From assembly GCF_041027365.1 (NCBI RefSeq), contig NZ_JBFTEH010000004.1, positions 1 through 64,000 on the forward strand: 64,000 nt of DNA. Reading direction: 5' to 3'. The position numbers and the translations under genes were made by a program. Positions 39,773-48,626 of the stretch are shown piece by piece (position 1 is the stretch's first letter; every line of letters starts with the position of its first letter). Source of the DNA: VKMB-3413 sp041027365 (lineage in GTDB: Bacteria; Pseudomonadota; Alphaproteobacteria; Rhizobiales; Rhizobiaceae). The notes beneath the pieces were generated by a model. It saw nothing but the letters and a program-made list of their open reading frames with translations, was not told the DNA's origin and made no database searches.

Positions 39773-39946
39773 GGTCGATCCTCCCGGACGTGAGGACATC
39801 TTCTCGTTGGGTTCTTGTCCTCTCCGGGTAATGTCCGACGAAAACGCTGGGCCTGTCCAGCCGAGACCGGTCACGTCTGCCTCAGTTCGGTCATTTCCGT
39901 CGGCGTAACTGCGTGAAACAAAGAACGCTTTCGCGAGGAGGCAGCC

Positions 39947-40354
39947 ATGCGGCTCCAGGCCGAACACGATGCGACTGGCAGGGACATGGGCGGGGAGACC
40001 GCGGAAGCAGTGGAGTTCGAGCTCGCGCTGGACTTGACCGATCTCTCGGTCGAGACGTTCGAGGATTGCGTGCGCTCGGCGGCCGAGGTCATCGGCGGCG
40101 AACTCCTGTTCGACATGCCGTCCGACGGCTCGTTCGAGGATGCCTCGCGGATCGCGGCTGTCCGGGTCGCCGAAGAAGACCGCGAACGGATCCTGTTCGC
40201 CATCCTCAACGCCGAGGGAGACGCGATCCGCGTCGCGGACCGCAGCGAGATCGGCGAGCGCTTCTACGGCTTCGCCCGGGCCTTCGTCGGCGTCCTGTCG
40301 CGCATTCGCGACGATCTGCCCTTCGGTGCCATGGAGACGGAAGGCGCCGCCTGA
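39947..40354 (+). CDS. Hypothetical acidic protein
   Basis: I do not recognise this 135-residue protein. It is acidic, soluble by appearance and carries no signal or membrane segment. AGGAGG lies six bases before ATG 39947 and the whole frame shows the GC-rich third positions of real genes here, so it is probably expressed. A hairpin (GCTGCC 40383-40388 with GGCAGC 40404-40409) follows its stop. It is divergent from the acyl-CoA ligase gene. Confidence 0.65.
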   Translation: MRLQAEHDATGRDMGGETAEAVEFELALDLTDLSVETFEDCVRSAAEVIGGELLFDMPSDGSFEDASRIAAVRVAEEDRERILFAILNAEGDAIRVADRSEIGERFYGFARAFVGVLSRIRDDLPFGAMETEGAA

Positions 40355-40553
40355 CCCCGGCAGGCGATCCCGCATCGGAGCAGCTGCCGCCGGAAGGCCG
40401 GGAGGCAGCGGCGTCCGGATCGCTCGCCTTCAAATGAGAGCCGGCATCGGCTAAAGGGTCCGCGAACCACGACACGCTACCGCATCTTGCGCCGGCCCCG
40501 CCTTCTTCGGGCGGTCGGGCCGCAGGTGCCGCTTTCCCTTCGCGAGCCTCGCC

Positions 40554-41843
40554 ATGCCCAAGACCTTCGCCGGCCTCGACTTCGGCACGACCAATTCCAC
40601 CCTCGGCCTGGCGAGCCCCGGCGGCGAGCCGCGGCTTCTGCCCGTCGAAGGCGACGCCCTGACCATTCCCTCGGCGCTGTTCTTCAGCCTGGAGGACGGC
40701 GAGACCTATTTCGGGCGCGCCGCCGTCTTCGAATATGTCGACGGGGCGGAAGGGCGCTTCATGCGGGCGCTGAAGTCGATCCTCGGCACGTCGCTGATGG
40801 AGGAGACGACGCAGGTCGGCCGCGAGCGCATGACCTTCGTCGATCTGATCGGGCGCTTTCTCCGGCATCTGAAGCAGCAGCTCGATCAGGAAGCCGACCG
40901 CCTCGCCGGGGCGCCCGGCGGGGCAGCCGTCGCAGCCGACACGGTGGTGCTCGGCCGGCCGGTCCACTTCGTCGACGAGGACGAGGCCGCCGACAGGGCG
41001 GCGCAGGACCAGCTGGAGGCCGCCGCGCGGGCGCAGGGCTTCCGGCACATCGAGTTCCAGTTCGAGCCGGTGGCGGCGGCGCTCTATTACGAGCGCCAGG
41101 TGACGGCGGAGGAGCTGGCGCTGGTGGTCGACATCGGCGGCGGTACCTCCGACTTCTCCGTGGTTCGGCTGTCGCCCGAGCGTTCGCGCGCCACCGACCG
41201 GCTCTCCGACATCCTCGCCTCGACCGGCGTCCATGTCGGCGGGACGGACTTCGACCGGCTGCTGTCGATCGCCGCGGTGATGCCGCTGCTCGGCCTCGGA
41301 TCCGAGACCGCCGACGGCAAGCGGCGCATGCCGGTCTGGTATTTCAACGACATGGCCACCTGGCATCGGATCAACACGCTCTATACGCCGAAGATCGCGC
41401 GCGACATTGCGGGCCTGAAGAAGGAGGCGGCCGAGCCGGACAAGCTCGCGCGCTTCGAGCACATGCTGCGGCACCGCTCCGGCCATCGCCTCGCCGGTGC
41501 CGTCGAGACGGCGAAGATCGCGCTGTCCGACGCGGGCGAGACGCTGATCCGGCTGAAGGAGGCGGGACTGCTGCTGGAGGCGCCGGCGACCCGCGCCGAG
41601 TTCGAGCAGGCGACGGCGGAACTCGTCGGTCGGATCGGGTCCGCGGTCGATCATTCGCTCGCCGTGGCCGGCGTTGCCCCGGAGGCGGTCGAGACGGTGA
41701 TCCTGACCGGCGGCGGTGCGCAGGTGCCGGCGGTCCGTGCGGCGGCCACGTCGCGCTTTCCGGCCGCGCGCATCGCCCAGTCGGACGCCTTCGGCTCGGT
41801 CGGACTCGGCCTCGCGATCGACGCGGCCCGCCGTTTCGCCTGA
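40554..41843 (+). CDS. Hsp70-family protein, YegD-like
   Basis: The 429-residue protein has the actin/Hsp70 ATPase signatures: GLDFGTTNSTLGL (9-15 phosphate loop 1), FEPVAAALYYE, VVDIGGGTSDFSVV and ILTGGGAQVPAVRAA. It ends without the substrate-binding domain of DnaK, as in YegD of E. coli. Its role is not established. It begins MPKTFAGLDFG at ATG 40554; no clear ribosome binding site was noted. Confidence 0.88.
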   Translation: MPKTFAGLDFGTTNSTLGLASPGGEPRLLPVEGDALTIPSALFFSLEDGETYFGRAAVFEYVDGAEGRFMRALKSILGTSLMEETTQVGRERMTFVDLIGRFLRHLKQQLDQEADRLAGAPGGAAVAADTVVLGRPVHFVDEDEAADRAAQDQLEAAARAQGFRHIEFQFEPVAAALYYERQVTAEELALVVDIGGGTSDFSVVRLSPERSRATDRLSDILASTGVHVGGTDFDRLLSIAAVMPLLGLGSETADGKRRMPVWYFNDMATWHRINTLYTPKIARDIAGLKKEAAEPDKLARFEHMLRHRSGHRLAGAVETAKIALSDAGETLIRLKEAGLLLEAPATRAEFEQATAELVGRIGSAVDHSLAVAGVAPEAVETVILTGGGAQVPAVRAAATSRFPAARIAQSDAFGSVGLGLAIDAARRFA

Positions 41844-41955
41844 CGCGAAAGCCCGGCACGGCGGCGTCCGGCGGTCCCGCGGCGGCGGGCCTATCTTCGC
41901 CGTGGTTCTTCCTGTAACGGATTTTTCAGGGGGACTTTCGACGGGGAATGGGGCG

Positions 41956-42156
41956 ATGAGCAAAGATCTCGATGCCGCGATCGATTCGATCCAGGGACGG
42001 GTCACGGAAATCTGCGAGTTCCTGCACGAGATCGAGCCGGGCAAGCCGGTCGACGAGACGGCCCTTGCGGAGGCGGTCCACGACTGCTCGAACGTGACGC
42101 AGTCAATGACGAGCCTGAAGCGCGTCGTGAACCGTTTGGGCGACCAGAAGAGCTGA
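41956..42156 (+). CDS. Small hypothetical protein
   Basis: The 66-residue peptide MSKDLDAAIDSIQGRVTEICEFLHEIEPGKPVDETALAEAVHDCSNVTQSMTSLKRVVNRLG looks wholly helical. I do not recognise a family. A G-rich stretch (GGGGAATGGGGCG) precedes ATG 41956. The frame also extends upstream without a stop, so the start was chosen from the ribosome-binding context. It lies between yegD and pncB, 90 bases before the latter. Confidence 0.55.
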   Translation: MSKDLDAAIDSIQGRVTEICEFLHEIEPGKPVDETALAEAVHDCSNVTQSMTSLKRVVNRLGDQKS

Positions 42157-42245
42157 GGACCGGCCCGCGGGAGCCACGGCCGGGCGGACTGCCGTGCCGG
42201 GCGCGACGCGGCCGATGCGCGGCCGCGTAGAAGGAGTATGTTCCG

Positions 42246-43553
42246 ATGATGGTTGCGACCGACATCGCCACGCGGGTGTGGAACCACACCTTCAAGCTCG
42301 ATCCGATCGTCCGCAGCCTGCTCGACACGGACTTCTACAAGCTGCTGATGCTGCAGATGGTCCGCGGCCTGCATCCGGACGTGGACGTCACCTTCTCGCT
42401 GATCAACCGCTCGAAGGGCGTGCGCCTGGCTGAGATCATCGACGAAGGCGAGCTCCGCGACCAGCTCGACCACGCGCGCTCTCTCTCATTCTCGAAGCGC
42501 GAGATGATCTGGCTGGCGGGCAATACCTTCTACGGCACCAAGCAAATCTTCCGGCCCGACTTCCTCGAATGGCTGGAGGATTTCCGCCTGCCGGAATACG
42601 AGCTGCGCCGCGTCGACGGACAGTTCGAGCTGCACTTCTACGGGCCATGGACCCACACCATGATGTGGGAGATCCCGGCGCTCGCCATCGTCAACGAGCT
42701 GCGCTCGCGGGCCGCGATGAAGAATTTCAAGCGCTTCGAGCTCGATGTCCTCTATGCCCGCGCCAAGGCCAAGATGTGGGAGAAGGTCGAGCGGCTGCAG
42801 AGCCTGCCGAACCTGCGCATCACCGACTTCGGAACCCGCCGGCGGCATTCCTTCCTCTGGCAGCGCTGGTGCGTCGAGGCGCTGAAGGAGGGGCTCGGCG
42901 ACCGCTTCATCGGCTCGTCCAATGTGCTCCTGGCGATGGAGGCGGACCTCGAGGCGATCGGCACCAATGCGCATGAACTGCCGATGGTGCTCGCCGCGCT
43001 CGCGCCGAACGACGAGGCGCTGAAGAAGGCGCCCTATGCGGTGCTTCAGGAATGGCAGAGCTACTATGGCGGCAACCTCCTGATCGTCCTGCCCGACACC
43101 TTCGGCACGGCCGCCTTCCTGCGCAACGCGCCGGCCTGGCTCGCCGGCTGGACCGGGTTCCGTCCCGATTCCGCGCCGCCGATCGAGGGCGGCGAGGAGA
43201 TCATCGCCTGGTGGAAGGCGATGGGCGAGGACCCGCGCGAGAAGCTCCTGGTGTTCTCCGACGGCATGGACTCCGACTCGATCGAGCGGACCTACCGGCA
43301 TTTCGACGGCCGGGTGCGCATGAGCTTCGGCTGGGGCACCAATCTCACCAACGACTTCCGCGGCGTCGCGCCGGAACCGATGGGCGGGCTCGACCCGATC
43401 TCGGTGGTCTGCAAGGTGGTCTCGGCCAACGGCCGACCGGCCGTGAAGCTCTCCGACAACCCGGCCAAGGCGACCGGCGAGCCGTCCGAAGTCTCCCGCT
43501 ACCGCCGCGTCTTCGGCGAGGCCGCCTATGCGGAGCGCGAACTGGCGGTCTGA
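42246..43553 (+). CDS. pncB: Nicotinate phosphoribosyltransferase
   Basis: The 435-residue enzyme converts nicotinate and PRPP to nicotinate mononucleotide in NAD salvage. It has LLDTDFYKLLMLQMV near the start, VDGQFELHFYGPWTHTMMWEIPALAIVNEL, the family block LRITDFGTRRRHSFLWQRW, GSSNVLLAMEADLEAIGTNAHELPMV and the phosphate-binding SDGMDSDSI...FGWGTNLTNDF. AAGGAG lies nine bases before ATG 42246; ATG 42249 directly follows. Length is normal for the family. Confidence 0.96.
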   Translation: MMVATDIATRVWNHTFKLDPIVRSLLDTDFYKLLMLQMVRGLHPDVDVTFSLINRSKGVRLAEIIDEGELRDQLDHARSLSFSKREMIWLAGNTFYGTKQIFRPDFLEWLEDFRLPEYELRRVDGQFELHFYGPWTHTMMWEIPALAIVNELRSRAAMKNFKRFELDVLYARAKAKMWEKVERLQSLPNLRITDFGTRRRHSFLWQRWCVEALKEGLGDRFIGSSNVLLAMEADLEAIGTNAHELPMVLAALAPNDEALKKAPYAVLQEWQSYYGGNLLIVLPDTFGTAAFLRNAPAWLAGWTGFRPDSAPPIEGGEEIIAWWKAMGEDPREKLLVFSDGMDSDSIERTYRHFDGRVRMSFGWGTNLTNDFRGVAPEPMGGLDPISVVCKVVSANGRPAVKLSDNPAKATGEPSEVSRYRRVFGEAAYAERELAV

Positions 43554-43873
43554 GGGCAGGCGCAGCCGGCGCTGTTCCGGCGCCGGGAACGGAGCCGCGC
43601 CGCTGCGCCGACTTCCGCTTGCGCTCGAGATGCCCGAATCGAAGACTGAGACAGCGGCATAGACTTCGCTGCTCCAGCGACGTCGCGGGCGAGGATCGAC
43701 CTCGTCCGAGGACGCTCCGACGCCTGCGCGCCTGCTGATCCGAACCGACTTTTCTCCGGAAGACCGCGGGATCGAGACGTCACCATTCAAGCAAAGAAAT
43801 TTTTGCATTGCGACGAACTGCAGGCTGCCGTTTTACGCTTGCTTATGATAATCGTGCTTATTATATCCCCGCC
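43554..43873. other. Intergenic region between pncB and the emr regulator
   Basis: No gene is supported. The first part has a GC hairpin (CCGGCGC 43566-43572 with GCGCCGG 43580-43586) that may end the pncB transcript. The last 80 bases become AT-rich and carry the palindromic operator candidate described separately, directly before the marR start. Confidence 0.55.
43844..43865. promoter_or_regulatory. Putative MarR operator/promoter of the emr operon
   Basis: TATGATAA (43844-43851) and TTATTATA (43858-43865) form an inverted repeat with one mismatch around TCGTGC. TGCTTAT also recurs directly with a 15-base period. TATGAT could itself be a -10 element. The site ends eight bases before the marR ATG, so repressor binding would block the operon. 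Confidence 0.55.
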
Positions 43874-44386
43874 ATGCCACATGAGTCCGTTCCCAGTCTC
43901 GGCTTCCTGCTCGTCGACACCGCGCGCCTTTTGCGCCGCCGGTTCGATCAGGAATGCCGTGACCTGCCGATGACCTCCGCGCAGATGCAGATCATCGCCC
44001 GGATCTCGAAGAACGAGGGGATCGGCCAGTCGGCGCTCGCCGCGCTGCTCGAGCTCGAGCCGATGACGGTCTGCCGTCACGTCGACCGCATGGTCGCCGC
44101 CGATCTCGTCGAGCGCCGTCAGGATCCTGCCGACCGGCGCGCCCGCCAGCTGTTCACGACCGAAAAGGGCCGCACGCTGCTCGAGCCGATGCGCGCGCTC
44201 GCCGCGTCGGTTCTGGAAGAGGCGCAGGCCGGCCTGTCCGCCGAGACACGGGCGACGCTGTTCGAAGCCCTTCAGACCATCAGCCGCAATCTGTCCGCCG
44301 GCGAAGCCGCGAAGATGACGAAGCGCGAGGACCAGCGCACCGTCGCCGCAGCCGACGAGCGGGAGCCGACCGGAGAAATCGCATGA
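43874..44386 (+). CDS. MarR-family regulator of an efflux operon
   Basis: The 170-residue regulator has the winged helix segment MTSAQMQIIARISKNEGIGQSALAALLELEPMTVCRHVDRMVAADLVERRQDPADRRARQLFTTEKG. It is the first gene of a three-gene operon: emrA starts inside its stop codon (ATGA). In such operons the regulator usually represses its own operon until a drug or aromatic compound binds. The long hydrophilic C-terminal tail is not conserved. ATG 43874 was chosen because the operator-like site ends just before it. Confidence 0.87.
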   Translation: MPHESVPSLGFLLVDTARLLRRRFDQECRDLPMTSAQMQIIARISKNEGIGQSALAALLELEPMTVCRHVDRMVAADLVERRQDPADRRARQLFTTEKGRTLLEPMRALAASVLEEAQAGLSAETRATLFEALQTISRNLSAGEAAKMTKREDQRTVAAADEREPTGEIA

Positions 44387-45711
44387 ACGCCCAGCCAGAC
44401 AAGAAGTCCTTCGAAGACGCCGAGCGGCCGGACAGCGCGGTGACCAAGGCGCCGGCGCAGGCGGCGGGCACGCCGGCTCCGGCCGCCGCCAATCCCGCCC
44501 CGGAGATTTCGGCCGCACCGGGGCCGCGCAAGAAGCGCCGCCCGATCCGCAAGCTGCTGATCGTCGCCCTGCCGCTCGCCCTCGTGGTGGCCGGCAGCTA
44601 CTACTGGGTGACCGGCGGCCGCTACATCAACACCGAGGACGCCTATGTCCAGCAGGACCGCGTCACGGTGATGCCGCAGGTCAGCGGCCAGATCGCCGAT
44701 GTCTTCGTGCATGAGAACGATCACGTCGCGGCCGGGCAGAAGCTGTTCACCATCGATCCCAGCGTCTACCGCAACGCGGTCGAGCAGGCGCAGGCCAATC
44801 TCGAAAGCGCCCGGCTCGACGTCGAGAAGTTGAAGGCGTCGTACCGGCAGGCGGTGGCGGATCGCCAGACCGCTTCCGATGCGCTTCAGACCGCGCAGAC
44901 GACCTACGACCGGCAGAATGCGCTGGTGAAGCGTGGTGTCGCCTCGCAGTCGGCGCTCGACGATGCCCGCCTGGCCCTCCAGCAGGCGAAGGGCAAGCTG
45001 TCGAGCGCCGACCAGCAGGTCATGTCCGCCAAGGCGGCGCTGGCCGGCAATCCCGACATTCCGACCGACCAGCACCCCGAGGTCATGCAGGCGATCGCCA
45101 AGCTCGACGCGGCCAAGCTCGACCTGTCGCATACGACCGTCACCGCGTCCGAGCCCGGCATCGTCAGCCAGACCGACCGGCTGCAGGTCGGCCAGTACGT
45201 GACGCCCTCCACGTCGGTGATGAGCGTGATCGAGACCGGCAACAGCTGGGTCGAGGCGAACTACAAGGAAACCGACCTGACCAACATGCGGGACGGGCAG
45301 CCGGTGGAAGTCGAATTCGACACCTATCCGGGCCGCACCTTCGAGGGCAGCGTCGGCTCGATCGGGGCGGGCACCGGGTCGGAGTTTTCGCTCCTGCCGG
45401 CACAGAACGCCACCGGCAACTGGGTGAAGGTCGTCCAGCGCGTCCCCGTCCGCATCCATCTGCCCGAGAACGGCCAGCTGCCGCCACTGCGGGCCGGCAT
45501 GAGCGCCAGCATCACGGTCGACACCGGCAAGTCGCGCGGCGTTCCGGACTTCCTGAAGCCGGTCGTCGCCGATCTCGGCCTCGATCAGTGGCTGGGCGGC
45601 GGTCACGCCTATGCCGCGACCGACACTGCCGGCGCGCCGGGCGTCGCGACCGCGGATGCGTCGGCCGCCAACGGAGGGGCCACCGCCACCGCGGCGGCCG
45701 CCGCCAAGTGA
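44383..45711 (+). CDS. emrA: EmrA/HlyD-type membrane fusion protein
   Basis: The 442-residue adaptor has a cytoplasmic Ala/Pro-rich start, one membrane helix at about residues 57-75, then the periplasmic part: YINTEDAYVQQDRVTVMPQVSGQIADVFVHENDHVAAGQKLFTID (lipoyl half), a coiled-coil hairpin with long Gln/Ala-rich helices, and the barrel segment TVTASEPGIVSQTDRLQVGQYVTPSTSVMSVIE. It links the inner-membrane pump to an outer-membrane channel. It overlaps marR and emrB by four bases each. The Ala-rich C-terminal tail is longer than in E. coli EmrA. Confidence 0.9.
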   Translation: MNAQPDKKSFEDAERPDSAVTKAPAQAAGTPAPAAANPAPEISAAPGPRKKRRPIRKLLIVALPLALVVAGSYYWVTGGRYINTEDAYVQQDRVTVMPQVSGQIADVFVHENDHVAAGQKLFTIDPSVYRNAVEQAQANLESARLDVEKLKASYRQAVADRQTASDALQTAQTTYDRQNALVKRGVASQSALDDARLALQQAKGKLSSADQQVMSAKAALAGNPDIPTDQHPEVMQAIAKLDAAKLDLSHTTVTASEPGIVSQTDRLQVGQYVTPSTSVMSVIETGNSWVEANYKETDLTNMRDGQPVEVEFDTYPGRTFEGSVGSIGAGTGSEFSLLPAQNATGNWVKVVQRVPVRIHLPENGQLPPLRAGMSASITVDTGKSRGVPDFLKPVVADLGLDQWLGGGHAYAATDTAGAPGVATADASAANGGATATAAAAAK

Positions 45712-47258
45712 GCGGCGCTGCGGCCGCGGCGCCGCAGAGCGGGACCGGCGTCAAGCACAAGGGCCTGATCACCGTCTCGATCATGCTCGCGACGATCATG
45801 CAGGTGCTCGACACCACGATCGCCAACGTCGCGCTGCCGGACATGCAGGGTTCGCTCGGCGCCGCCCAGGACCAGATCACCTGGGTGCTGACCTCCTACA
45901 TCGTCGCCGCGGCGATCATGACGCCGGTGACCGGCTGGCTGTCCGACCGGATCGGCCTGCGCGAGCTGTTCATCGCGTCGGCGGCGGGCTTCGTCCTCGC
46001 CTCGATGGCCTGCGGCATCTCGACCAGCCTGAACGAGATGATCATGTTCCGGCTGTTCCAGGGGATCTGCGGCGCGGCCCTGGTGCCGCTGTCGCAGACC
46101 GTGCTTCTCAACATCAACACCAAGGAGCAGCACGGCTCGGCGATGGCGATCTGGGGCGCCGGCATCATGGTCGGCCCGATCGTCGGCCCGACGCTCGGCG
46201 GCTGGCTCACCGAGACTTTCAACTGGCGCTACGTCTTCTTCGTCAACCTGCCGATCGGCATCCTGGCGCTCGCCGGCATGATCCTGTTCCTGCCGAAGAC
46301 CCCGACGCGCAGGCGCGGCTTCGACTTCTTCGGCTTTGCGATGCTGTCGCTGTTCATCGGCGCGCTGCAGCTGTTCCTCGACCGCGGCGAGCAGGTCGAC
46401 TGGTTCTCCTCGGCGGAGTGCTGGATCGAGCTCGGCCTCACCGTCTCGGGTCTGTGGGCGTTCGTGCTGCACATCACGGGGCGGGAAGGGGCGTTCATCG
46501 ACCCGCAGATCTTCAAGGACAAGAACCTCGTGATGGCGCTGGTCATGATCTTCGTGGTCGGCATGATCCTGCTCGCCGGCCTCGCGCTGCTGCCGCCGAT
46601 GCTGCAGAACATCCTCGGCTATCCCGTGGTGACGACCGGCATCGTGCTGGCGCCGCGCGGCGTCGGGACGATGATCTCGATGATCGTCGTCGGGCGGATC
46701 ATCGGCAAGATCGATACGCGGCTCCTGATCCTGACCGGGCTCATCCTGACGGCGGTCTCGCTGTGGCAGATGAGCGGCTTCTCGCCGCTGATGAACGAGA
46801 CGCCGATCGTCACCTCGGGCATCATTCAGGGGCTCGGCCTCGGCCTCGTCTTCGTGCCGCTGTCGACGCTCGCCTTCTCCTCGCTGGAGCCGCGGTTCCG
46901 CGCCGATGCGGCGGCGCTGTTCAGCCTGTTGCGCAACATCGGCTCGTCGGTCGGCATCTCGATCGTGTCGGTGGAGCTCTCCCACAACATCGTCATCGCC
47001 AAGTCGGACCTCGTGTCCAAGCTGACGCCGTTCAACGAGAACTTCACCAATGCGGTGTCGAACCTGCCGCTGGACCAGACGACCCTGATGACCGTCCTCA
47101 ACCAGCAGGTCTCGGCGCAGGCCGCGATGGTCGCCTATGTCGACGACTTCAAGCTGATGATGATGATCTCGCTCTGCGCCATCCCGCTGCTCGCCTTCAT
47201 GAAGGTCTCGAAGCGGCCGGCGGCCGGCGGCGACGCGCATGCGGCGGTGATGGAATAG
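45708..47258 (+). CDS. emrB: DHA2-family multidrug MFS transporter, EmrB-like
   Basis: The 516-residue protein has 14 hydrophobic segments and the DHA2 motifs: QVLDTTIANVALPDMQGSLGAAQDQITWVLTSYIVAAAIMTPVTGWLSDRIG and GAALVPLSQTVLLNI...WGAGIMVGPIVGPTLGGWLTETFNWRYVFFVNLPIGI. It exports drugs by proton antiport with EmrA. It starts with GTG 45708 inside the emrA stop. A strong terminator follows. Substrate range is unknown. Confidence 0.93.
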   Translation: MSGAAAAAPQSGTGVKHKGLITVSIMLATIMQVLDTTIANVALPDMQGSLGAAQDQITWVLTSYIVAAAIMTPVTGWLSDRIGLRELFIASAAGFVLASMACGISTSLNEMIMFRLFQGICGAALVPLSQTVLLNINTKEQHGSAMAIWGAGIMVGPIVGPTLGGWLTETFNWRYVFFVNLPIGILALAGMILFLPKTPTRRRGFDFFGFAMLSLFIGALQLFLDRGEQVDWFSSAECWIELGLTVSGLWAFVLHITGREGAFIDPQIFKDKNLVMALVMIFVVGMILLAGLALLPPMLQNILGYPVVTTGIVLAPRGVGTMISMIVVGRIIGKIDTRLLILTGLILTAVSLWQMSGFSPLMNETPIVTSGIIQGLGLGLVFVPLSTLAFSSLEPRFRADAAALFSLLRNIGSSVGISIVSVELSHNIVIAKSDLVSKLTPFNENFTNAVSNLPLDQTTLMTVLNQQVSAQAAMVAYVDDFKLMMMISLCAIPLLAFMKVSKRPAAGGDAHAAVME

Positions 47259-47280
47259 GGCAGGGATCCCAAGATAATCG

Positions 47281-47314
47281 GGGCCGGGGCGGCGACGCTC
47301 CGGCCCTTCCTTTT
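47281..47314 (+). terminator. Rho-independent terminator of the emr operon
   Basis: GGGCCGG (47281-47287) pairs with CCGGCCC (47300-47306), followed by TTCCTTTT. It lies 22 bases after the emrB stop. Confidence 0.8.
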
Positions 47315-47343
47315 GCCCGCTTCGGCGCTGCGCCGGACGCGCC

Positions 47344-47997
47344 TCAGCCGCAGCAGCAGTCGTCTTCGCTGATGGCTTCCCGCCCCTCCCTGACCAGGAA
47401 CCAGACGATCCCGAGGGAGGCGACGGGGTCGATCCACCAGGCGCCGAACAGGCCTTCGGCGGCGAGGCTGGCGACGACGACCAGCGACAGCCAGCCGCAG
47501 GTGATCGCCTCCATCGCATCGGCCCGCAGCGCCCGGCTCCCGAGATCCCGCGCCACCGCCAGCTTGCGCCTGGCGAGGAAGAGCATGACCGGCATGGACA
47601 GGACCGCGACGATCAGGCCCGGCCATGAGAAGGCTTCGCCGGCGCCGGTCCAGAGCTTCCAGCCCGCCGCGACGACGACGTAGAGCGCCAGCGCCAGGAG
47701 CAGCACGCCGGCGGTGCGGCTTGCCGTGCGTTCGGCGCTTTCGGCGAAGGCTTGTCCCTGCTTCAGTTCCACCGTGAGGCGCCAGACCAGCACGCCGGCC
47801 GAAGCGAGTTCGATGACGCTGTCGATGCCGAAGGCGAGGAGCGACAGGCTGCCCGTGGCGATCCCGGTCCAGACGGCCACGACCGCCTCGATCGTCATCC
47901 ATGCGATAGAGAGATATTCGAGCCGGAATGCCTGGGCGACGAACCGCGTGCGCTCCCCGGCAAGCGGCTTGTCGGATGTGTCGGTGATCATGTCCAT
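47344..47997 (-). CDS. CDF-like cation transporter
   Basis: The 217-residue membrane protein has about six hydrophobic segments and two polar, metal-site-like motifs, LLAFGIDSVIELASAGVLVWRL and LRADAMEAITCGWLSLVV, as in short cation diffusion facilitators. It lacks the usual C-terminal cytoplasmic domain and instead ends in EDDCCCG, a cysteine-rich tail that could bind soft metals. It should move a divalent cation out of the cytoplasm. Metal is not known. The next genes upstream are a toxin-antitoxin pair. Confidence 0.78.
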   Translation of the reverse strand: MDMITDTSDKPLAGERTRFVAQAFRLEYLSIAWMTIEAVVAVWTGIATGSLSLLAFGIDSVIELASAGVLVWRLTVELKQGQAFAESAERTASRTAGVLLLALALYVVVAAGWKLWTGAGEAFSWPGLIVAVLSMPVMLFLARRKLAVARDLGSRALRADAMEAITCGWLSLVVVASLAAEGLFGAWWIDPVASLGIVWFLVREGREAISEDDCCCG

Positions 47998-48027
47998 GTC
48001 CGCAAAGCTGGAGCAGCTCGCAATGGG

Positions 48028-48321
48028 TCAAGGTCCCTCTTCGCCCCATGGATCCCGAAGGGTCGAGCCATGTTCGATGGATTCGATGACGACGCCATCC
48101 GTCCCGATCCGATAGAAGATGATGTGCGAGCCATGGACGAAGCGACGCTCGTCCTCGCTTTGGCTGCGTCTTCCTACTCTTGGCAAATCGGCGATTAGCT
48201 CGAACGTTCGTCGGAACGAGTCCTGGTATCTGAGCGCCTGGATCGGCCCGAACTGCAGGATTCCCTCGACCAGAATCTCCTCCAGGTCGCGGGCGGCTCG
48301 TTCGGTGAGCCTATAGGGCAC
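48028..48321 (-). CDS. RelE/ParE-family toxin
   Basis: The 97-residue protein runs VPYRLTERAARDLEEILVEGILQFGPIQALRYQDSFRRTFELIADLPRVGRRSQSEDERRFVHGSHIIFYRIGTDGVVIESIEHGSTLRDPWGE, matching the ParE/RelE fold. The pattern is closer to ParE-type gyrase poisons than to ribosome-dependent RelE. It starts with GTG 48321 inside the upstream antitoxin-like gene (11-base overlap). No internal damage is visible. Confidence 0.85.
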   Translation of the reverse strand: MPYRLTERAARDLEEILVEGILQFGPIQALRYQDSFRRTFELIADLPRVGRRSQSEDERRFVHGSHIIFYRIGTDGVVIESIEHGSTLRDPWGEEGP

Positions 48322-48544
48322 GGCGTTGCTTGTCGTGGACGGACTGAACGGCCTTGACCGCGCGATCCCAGACTTCGTCGACGGTCGCATCGGATATCGG
48401 ACTGGATTTGCGCCGGGCGCGCACCTGCGAACGGAATGCCCGGTAGTCCTCGTCGGGCAACGCTGCAATCTTCGCGACGTCCTCGTCGCTCGGCACCGCC
48501 AGCGAGCCGAGGGTGAGTCGTCCGTCGAGGAAGGTCTCGGTCAT
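48311..48544 (-). CDS. Probable antitoxin of the RelE/ParE pair
   Basis: The 77-residue protein (MTETFLDGRLTLGSLAVPSDEDVAKIAALPDEDYRAFRSQVRARRKSSPISDATVDEVWDRAVKAVQSVHDKQRRAL) is small, charged and mostly helical. I do not recognise a Pfam-level family. The antitoxin call rests on position: it precedes and overlaps the ParE-like toxin gene. ATG 48559 upstream is an alternative start. Confidence 0.7.
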   Translation of the reverse strand: MTETFLDGRLTLGSLAVPSDEDVAKIAALPDEDYRAFRSQVRARRKSSPISDATVDEVWDRAVKAVQSVHDKQRRAL

Positions 48545-48626
48545 TGGAAGCACCACCATTCGCGTTGCAGGCAGCATCTTGCGAAAAGACAGGGCGGCCG
48601 CAAGGGCCGAGGCTGAGAGCGGCGCT

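Noticed and set aside
42246..43553. pncB as a functional partner of the NAD-depleting defence system
   Set aside because: It is 37 kb away, in a different transcriptional context, and is a normal NAD salvage gene in most bacteria.
45609..47519. Minus-strand frame of over 600 codons opposite emrA/emrB
   Set aside because: Antisense shadow of emrB, hydrophilic and repetitive, without any domain.
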